Positions 57,721 through 64,000 of a stretch of DNA of 64,000 nucleotides are shown here, piece by piece. The notes beneath the pieces are model-generated. The model was given only the letters and a program-made list of their open reading frames with translations, made no database searches and was not told where the DNA came from. Location of the stretch: positions 136,226,172 to 136,290,171 of the forward strand of contig CM077115.1 of the NCBI GenBank assembly GCA_039619475.1, in the 5' to 3' direction. This DNA comes from Icerya purchasi. Lineage: Eukaryota > Arthropoda > Insecta > Hemiptera > Monophlebidae. Each line of letters opens with the position of its first letter. Position 1 is the first letter of the stretch. The translations under genes were made by a program, and so were the position numbers.

Positions 57721-59761
57721 TTGATTCTCTTCTCAAATATGACTTCTCTAATTCAATATCGCAGTAAACAAAATTGCAACAATTATATTAATATCAAAAA
57801 ATGGACTGACAATGTAAACAGCATACTAAATGTAAATAATTCACTACAAATTAATACGGAGCTTTTTCATGTGTTGCACTTAAACATAAGAACCCTGAGA
57901 CGTAACTGGGATGAATTTATAACTTACATTCACAGGTCATCTTTAAGTGTCATCATATTAACTGAAATTAATATAAGTAAGGATGGATTAAATCTATATA
58001 ATATAACTGGATTCACGAATATTAGACTACAAAGACCTATAGGGTTTAATGGAGGAATACTTGTGTTTATAAATAATAAGTTTAAATATCACGTTCGGGA
58101 GGTTAATAATAGACCAAGTATGGACCTGGTGATGATAGATATAGAGATTTGCAAAAACAACCCTTTACGCTTAATTGCTATGTACAGATCACCGAGTAAA
58201 ACCGTAAGCGAATTTATAAACGAAACCGCTTCACTCCTAAAAAAATTAAGCAATAAAGATAATTTCCTGATTTGTGGTGATTTTAATATTGATTTATCTA
58301 TTCGTAATGTACAGGCTGAGAATTTTTTAAACGTAATTTATGGGTCAGGAGGAATACAGTTAATAAATGGAATTACGAGAGAAGAAGAACGGATTGATAG
58401 AAGTACTCAGTCATGTATAGACAACATATTTATTAAGTATAATACAAATGATATTACTTCGGGAATTATTAACTCGAAAATATCAGATCATTACATCATT
58501 TGTTGTGCATTTAGTATCTCAAATCGGGGTTTTAAATCTATTAGTAACCCTTTGAAATATGTTTTCGATGAAAAGAGATTGCATAATAAGATAATTAATC
58601 ATAACTGGAATGAGGTAAGGTGCGCTACAACATCAGGAAATACATATGATAATATACATTCAGTTTTTAAAGGCCTTTACAAAGAATGCAAAATAGAAGT
58701 ACCGCAGAGTAAAAAGGTGACTCTAAATACTGTCCTAAAAATGAATGGATGAGTCAAAAAATAATCAATTTTATGAAAATCAGAGATCAGTACTTTAAAC
58801 TTAGTAAAGGGAACAGAACCAATATTCGATATAAAAATTTATTTAGAAAATATCGAAATATGGTTACAACTGAAATAAGGAATGCGAAACAGAATTATTA
58901 TCGGAGTCAAATAGTTAAAGCAAACAATGATTGTAAAAAAGTATGGAATGTAATTAACAATATTGTTAATAAAAACAATAAAACATCAATCGATGATTTC
59001 ATCATTAAACATTTTGGAAATACTGCATCAGTTGCTGAACGATTTAGTGATTATTTTATATGTTCAGTGGAACATCGTAGACACGAATGTCACATTCAGT
59101 TATTGAATTCGAATTTTGATAATCGTATTTATTCTTCCTTTTTTATTCCACCAGCAAATAAATACCAAATAGAAGCAATAATTAATGATCTAAAAGTTTA
59201 TAAGGCACCTGGATGGGATGAAATTAGGGTTAAAGATATAAAACAAAACTTAAATATTTTTGTTCCTATTTTGACTAACATGGTTAACTATTCTATAAAG
59301 GAAGCTATTACTCCTGATGGGCTTAAAAGAGGTATTGTTAGACCAATATATAAAAAAGGAATGAAGAATCAGTATGAAAACTACCGTCCAATAACAATAA
59401 CATCTGTGATAACTAAAATTTTAGAACACTACATTGATAAACACTTAAGAAATTATCTGGAAAAAAACAATCTACTCTACGAAAACCAACACGGTTTTAG
59501 AGAAAAAAGATCCACAATAACATTATTGAGAACAATTGTAAATAGGATAAATATGGGATTGTCGATGGGGAACCAATTTTTAATTTCATTTATTGACCTA
59601 TCCAAAGCGTTTGATTTAGTTGATCATGAATTACTGATCAAGGATTTAGAAAATCTAGGCATTAAAAACAATCAATTTGAGTGGTTTAAGAATTATATGA
59701 CAAATGGGAAAAGTATGGTCAAAATTGCAGGGAATATAAGTAATGAAAAAAATATTCATTA
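57721..59761 (+). pseudogene. CR1/Daphne-like ORF2 (endonuclease-RT), frameshifted and truncated
   Basis: Endonuclease: HLNIRTLRRNWDEF, LTEINIS, GFNGGILVFI, CGDFNIDLS, SDHYIICC. A frame change occurs near 58740-58750 (the first frame ends at 58752, the second continues from 58749). RT: YKAPGWDEIRVK, YENYRPITITSVITKILE, QHGFREKRST, FIDLSKAFDLVDHELL. It is cut by the nested element before the YxDD motif. The usable start is probably ATG 57739 (MTSLIQYRS). Confidence 0.82.
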
Positions 59762-62700
59762 TTTTTTTTTTTTTTGGCACGTCAACAGTGGAACTTACAC
59801 AACGCAAGGAAATGTACCTTATATAAGGAAAAGATTAGAAATTGAGGAGATAAACAAGGCCAACAAAGGAACTATATTGAGAGAGGGGAGTGCAAGAATG
59901 GAGTGGGCACTATAAGGAGTAGGAAGGCCAAGGCGCAGAAGACTAGAATACAGAGTAGAACGTTCGGAGGAAATAAAGGGGCATTCGAACAAAATGTGAT
60001 TCGCATCACAGGTATAATTGAGCTCTGGAGGATCATAAGGACAGAAAGGAGATTGAACAATAGAAAAACGGAAAAGAGAAGCCGGAAGCAAACTATGATT
60101 GAACCGCAGGCGAACTATAGAGGAAATAATCGAACGGCTAAGGTAGGGAAAAAGATTAATCCAAGGAAGAGAAGAAGGGAAGGGTTGAACAGCAAGGTAA
60201 AAAGATCGAGGATTGGTAAAGAATGAAGGATAGAATTCGGTCCAGAAATCGTGATGGGAACGATAAGAAAGACAGTAGAGAGTTTGAGCAGGAAATCTAC
60301 TAATGAATAGACCATTGGTCACCGCCGAACGTGCCAACGAGTCAACTGACTCGTTGCCAGGAATTCCGCAATGACCAGGAATCCATAGTAGATCAATTTC
60401 AACAGAACGGGATGAAAATAAATTAGAAATTAAGAAGCGAATTTGGAGAATAATGGGATCAGTGACATGAGTAGGAAAAGGAGAGGAGATAGCCAATAAA
60501 ACACTTTTCGAGTCCGAGGAAAGGAGGAATCCAGAGACGTTATTTGTCGAGGATATGAAAAGGACTGGCTGCAGGATAGCCATGGATTCGGTAAGAAAAA
60601 TAGAGGAAAAGGAGGGCAACTGAAAGGATTCGGAATACATCAACGCGGGGATAATAAACACAGCCCCAACACCAGCATCAGACTTCGAACCATCCGTGTA
60701 GATAATTGTATGGGAAGGAAAGTATGAGGATAATACGTGATTGAATTCGTTTTGAACGGCAGGATGAGGAAGAGATTTAATGTCCGAGGGGAGAACAAAT
60801 AACTACTTCGGAGAATGCTTGAATTCAAAGAAATTAAAAGTGAAGTAAGGTGGTTTGGTGAAAGGGAGAACAAAAGGCAAGAAGAGCATAAGTCGAGAAG
60901 AGATCGAGGATAATATAGGAATTTTACGAGGAGAGAAGCGCCAGTTATCGGAAATAAATTGATAGGAACTTAGGAGTTTAGAATTAGTAATGGGAAGACG
61001 TTTAATCAGAAATCTTTCCCCTAATAAGAGTCTTCGAATGAAAAGAGGAAGGAATCCCGACTCTGCCAAAATGGCTGGAATTGGAGAGGAGTTAAGTACT
61101 CCGATACAGAGACGAAGACATGAGTTTTGGATGCGATCAAGTTTACGAAGAAATTGCTTGGGAGCACTAGCGTACAGGAATGCGCCGTAATCAAATTTCG
61201 AAAGGATTATTGATCTATATAGCATAAGTAAAATATAAGGATCACCGCCCCATTTACGAGGCGAAAGAGCTTTTAGTATATTGAGCCTTTTGAGAGCGGA
61301 CGTACACAGATAACTGATATGCTCCCGAAAGGATAAAGTGCTATTAAGTATAATACCGAGATAAGAGAAGGAATTGACTAAAGGGATGGGATGGTGGCGC
61401 AAGGAAAGATTGACTAAAGAACGGTTATAAGGACGGAATGTGAAAACCATAGAGGCAGATTTTTCGGGTGATATAGAAATATGAAGAGAGGATAACGTAT
61501 TTTCCAAAATAGCAAGAGAATTATTTAGCTCCTCGTTCACCGCAGATATATTATCTGACGAGGAATAGATAAGAATATCATCAGCATAGAACAACGACGT
61601 GGAGGAAACTCGGAGGATAGCGAGACTGTGAAAATATATATTGAAAAGAGTAGGACTAAGGCATGATCCCTGCGGGAGGCCTCGGTAGACCATCCTGGAA
61701 TCATCAAAAAAGGGAGTAGAAAGGTGAATTATCCTGTTACGGAAAAGATTAATAACTAGTGAGGTGAAGTGGAGAGGAATATTGATAGAGAGCATTTTGT
61801 CATGCAAGGAAGGTAAATGGACATTATCAAAGGCAGAGGTGGCATCAATGAACGCAGCAACGGTGAATTTTTTGAGGATAAGAGATTTATAAATGTCAGA
61901 AAGGAATAAAGATAGGCAGTCCATAGAGCCTAGGCCCGGACGGAAACCATATTGTCAGGGAGTATATTATGATGTTCTAGCCACCAGACCAGACGTTTAT
62001 TGATCATGTTTTCGAAAAGTTTCCTTAAGCAAGAAGCTAAGGATATTGGACGGAAGGAATTAGGCTTTTTCTTCGGAATCAGGATAACCATAAAGGAGTT
62101 CCAGCGAGGTGGAGTTGAGCCAGTATATAGGAAACGATTATAGATTAACAGAAGAGTATTAAGTGCAGAGTTTGAAAGATTTTTAAGAGCAAGGTATGAA
62201 ATTCGGTCTAATGCGGGGCTAGAATTGGAGGAATTAGACAAAGAGGCATGGAGTTCACCGATGCTGAAGTCAGAAGAAAGAATATGTGCAGGAACTGTAG
62301 GAACATATGTAGGAGTAAGTGTTTCTTCGAGAGATGGAACATAAGCGGGAGCAATAGAATCAATGAAAGAAGTAGGGTTTTTCGGAAGGAAGGTTATAAT
62401 ATGAAGGACGTTCAGAATGAGGAGCTTGAAAAGCTTTAGCCATTCTCCAAATTTGGGAGATAGGAGTGGATCTAGAAAATGAGGAGCAAAATTTTTTCCA
62501 TGAATTCTTTTTGACCTTTGTAAGAATAAGTCTGGCCTTAGCATTGGCCTTCTTATATGCTAAGAAGTTCTCAAAAGAGGAACACGCCCGAAAAAGCCTA
62601 AAACAGGAAGTACTGTCGCTAATGGCCTCCGAACAATCGTTGTTCCACCAAAGCGAAGAAGCAAGAAGGTGTCGATTCGTTTTAGGGAGACGAACCGGTG

Positions 62701-64000
62701 CAGAAGAGGTGGTTAGCGCCGAGGAAATAGAGTCAAAGAAGGAATCGTATTGATGCATAGGATTAGGAAGAGAATTAATGTTAGAGAGAGATAAATCAAC
62801 GATTGACCGAAATTTATCCCAGTCGACTTTGGATAGAGACCATTTAGGAGCATCAGGAGGTTTTATAGGATCTGGAGGAGGAGGAAGGAGATCGTTCAAG
62901 GAAAAAATAATAGGGACATGATCACTGCCGAAAGTACTATCAAGGGTTTCCCAATGATAGTTGAGACCAAAGTTAGGGGAAGTTAAAGAGAGGTCAACCG
63001 AGCTGCGACTATAAACACCTGTGTAGAGAGTAGGGGAATGATCGTTCAAGAGGACAAAGTTGTTATTGAGGATAAAATTCTCGAGGATATGCCCGTTCCT
63101 ATTATGACTCGCAGAGCCCCACAAGGGGGAGTGACCATTCCAGTCAGCCCCAATGATGACGGGAAGAGAATGAGGATTGGATAGTAACGTGAAAGGAAAA
63201 TTATTAAGATCATAATGCGGAGGGATGTATACGGAAAAGATGTGAGTAGGTTGAGGGTGAACATTAGGAATAGAAATATGGACCAAGTTAGGTGATTGAG
63301 AATCAAGAGGAAAACAAGAGGAATGATCATAAATATTGAAGAAAATATCTTTTCTTATGAGTATGGCGGCACCACCATAGCCGTCCACGCGATCAGAACG
63401 GATTAAATTAAAGCCTCGAATAGATATATTTGAAGATTCTCTAAGCCAGGTTTCTGATAACAGAGCAATGTGGATGGAATAGGAGTCGAGTATACTCTCC
63501 AAGGCTTGTTTGTTAGCTCTAAGACTCCGACAATTCCACTGGAGTATATTGAACTTTTCAGTCATTTGAGAGAAAACGTAGAATAAAATAAGTGCTCAAT
63601 TTGAGAGTAAAGAATACAAAAGGAAAGACGGTCGGAGGTTCTGAAGCCTTAAAGAGGAAGCTAGATAAAAGTGAATCGTAGATGGTAGAGGAAGGGAGGA
63701 ACATGCAGCATGGACGAGTATAATAAGAGGAGTAATATAAAAGGAAGTAATAGTTTAAGGGACTAAGTAATGAAAATGAAAATTCGTTTATGATGGTTAT
63801 CAACCTTGAAGTACTGTTTTCAACAGCACTCAGCAATAGGTTCGGACAGATCCGTGTATCCGTTAACATATCGGATGATGATTTTAATGGTCTCCGATTG
63901 TCATATGAAAAATGTAGAGGTAGATCTAATAAGTTGGTAATTTTAATTACCACCCAAAGACTCACTCCACAACGACCAATATGGACTGTAGGACAGACCA
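59762..64000 (-). mobile_element. I-like non-LTR retrotransposon nested in the CR1-like element, partial
   Basis: The 3' tail is a T-run at 59762-59775, next to GGCACGTCAACAGTGGAAC, the family tail. ORF2 spans 59819-63565 on the minus strand. 63566-64000 is the start of the inter-ORF spacer; ORF1 would lie outside the window. It is a different copy from, and clearly diverged against, the arm-borne elements. Confidence 0.88.
59819..63565 (-). pseudogene. I-like ORF2 (endonuclease-RT-RNase H), multiple lesions
   Basis: ATG at 63565. Endonuclease FNILQWNCRSLRANK, LSETWL, GADWNGHSPLWG and GSDHVPI; then KNSWKKFCSSFSR, which is missing in the arm copies. A frameshift lies near 62370-62390 and another near 61930-61945. 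RT: SFRPISLASCLRKLFE, FIDATSAFDNV, GLPQGSCLSPTLFNIY, FYADDILIY, YLGIILN. An in-frame stop at 60803-60805 precedes RNase H with LLWIPGHCGIPGNESVDSLA and CDANHILFEC. The catalytic TDGS strand lies just upstream near 60700. Non-functional. Confidence 0.88.

Larger units (their letters stand above)
55970..59761 (+). mobile_element. CR1/Daphne-like non-LTR retrotransposon, interrupted
   Basis: Coiled-coil ORF1, a ~900-bp inter-ORF stretch (56816-57720, no gene seen) and ORF2 with endonuclease and RT. It stops abruptly in RT after the segment KSMVKIAGNISNEKN, where the tail of an oppositely oriented I-like element begins (T-run 59762-59775). The remainder should lie right of that element, outside the window. 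Confidence 0.8.

Overview
The window looks like nuclear DNA of an arthropod, most likely an insect. It is AT-rich and has no recognisable host gene. It is packed with non-LTR retrotransposons of several clades (I-like with RNase H, R1-like, Jockey-like, CR1/Daphne-like), hAT-type DNA transposons, tRNA-derived SINE-like pieces and a Polinton/Maverick-type protein-primed DNA polymerase. The species cannot be fixed from sequence alone; a hymenopteran is a guess.

Layout. (1) 1-4657: the end of a Polinton-like element. It has a PolB gene on the minus strand, open to the window edge, followed by tandem repeats and a terminal region distantly related to the ends of the next element. (2) 4658-6117: a truncated non-LTR 3' end and anonymous DNA. 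(3) 6118-43279: the centrepiece, a giant inverted repeat. Its left arm (6118-18881) and right arm (22688-43279) are nearly identical copies of about 12.5 kb around a unique 3.8-kb loop. The outermost bases read AGTAGTTAAAAAAGGG inward from both ends and are flanked by the 6-bp direct repeat CATACC (6112-6117 and 43280-43285). A 6-bp target duplication and AG-starting termini are hallmarks of Polinton/Maverick integration. I therefore interpret the whole 37-kb block as one mobile element with extraordinarily long terminal inverted repeats. Each arm carries an outer array of ~205-bp units, a 334-aa gene (possible degenerate DEDDh/Maelstrom-like fold), a short coiled-coil ORF and a dead I-like retrotransposon. 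The loop carries one 325-aa gene. No polymerase, integrase, ATPase or protease is visible inside, so the element is presumably non-autonomous; the neighbouring PolB element may be a relative.

Three insertions are private to one arm and therefore appear to postdate the duplication: a 271-bp hairpin element in the left arm (12-bp TSD), a full-length R1-like element in the right arm (12-bp TSD), and a Jockey-like element in the right arm that replaced 56 bp.

(4) 43286-64000: a graveyard of nested elements. It includes a degenerate RT/RNase H element split by a hAT element (which itself contains a second hAT-like insertion), further decayed I-like copies, minisatellites, Pol III-type relics, and a CR1/Daphne-like element interrupted by another I-like element that runs off the right edge.
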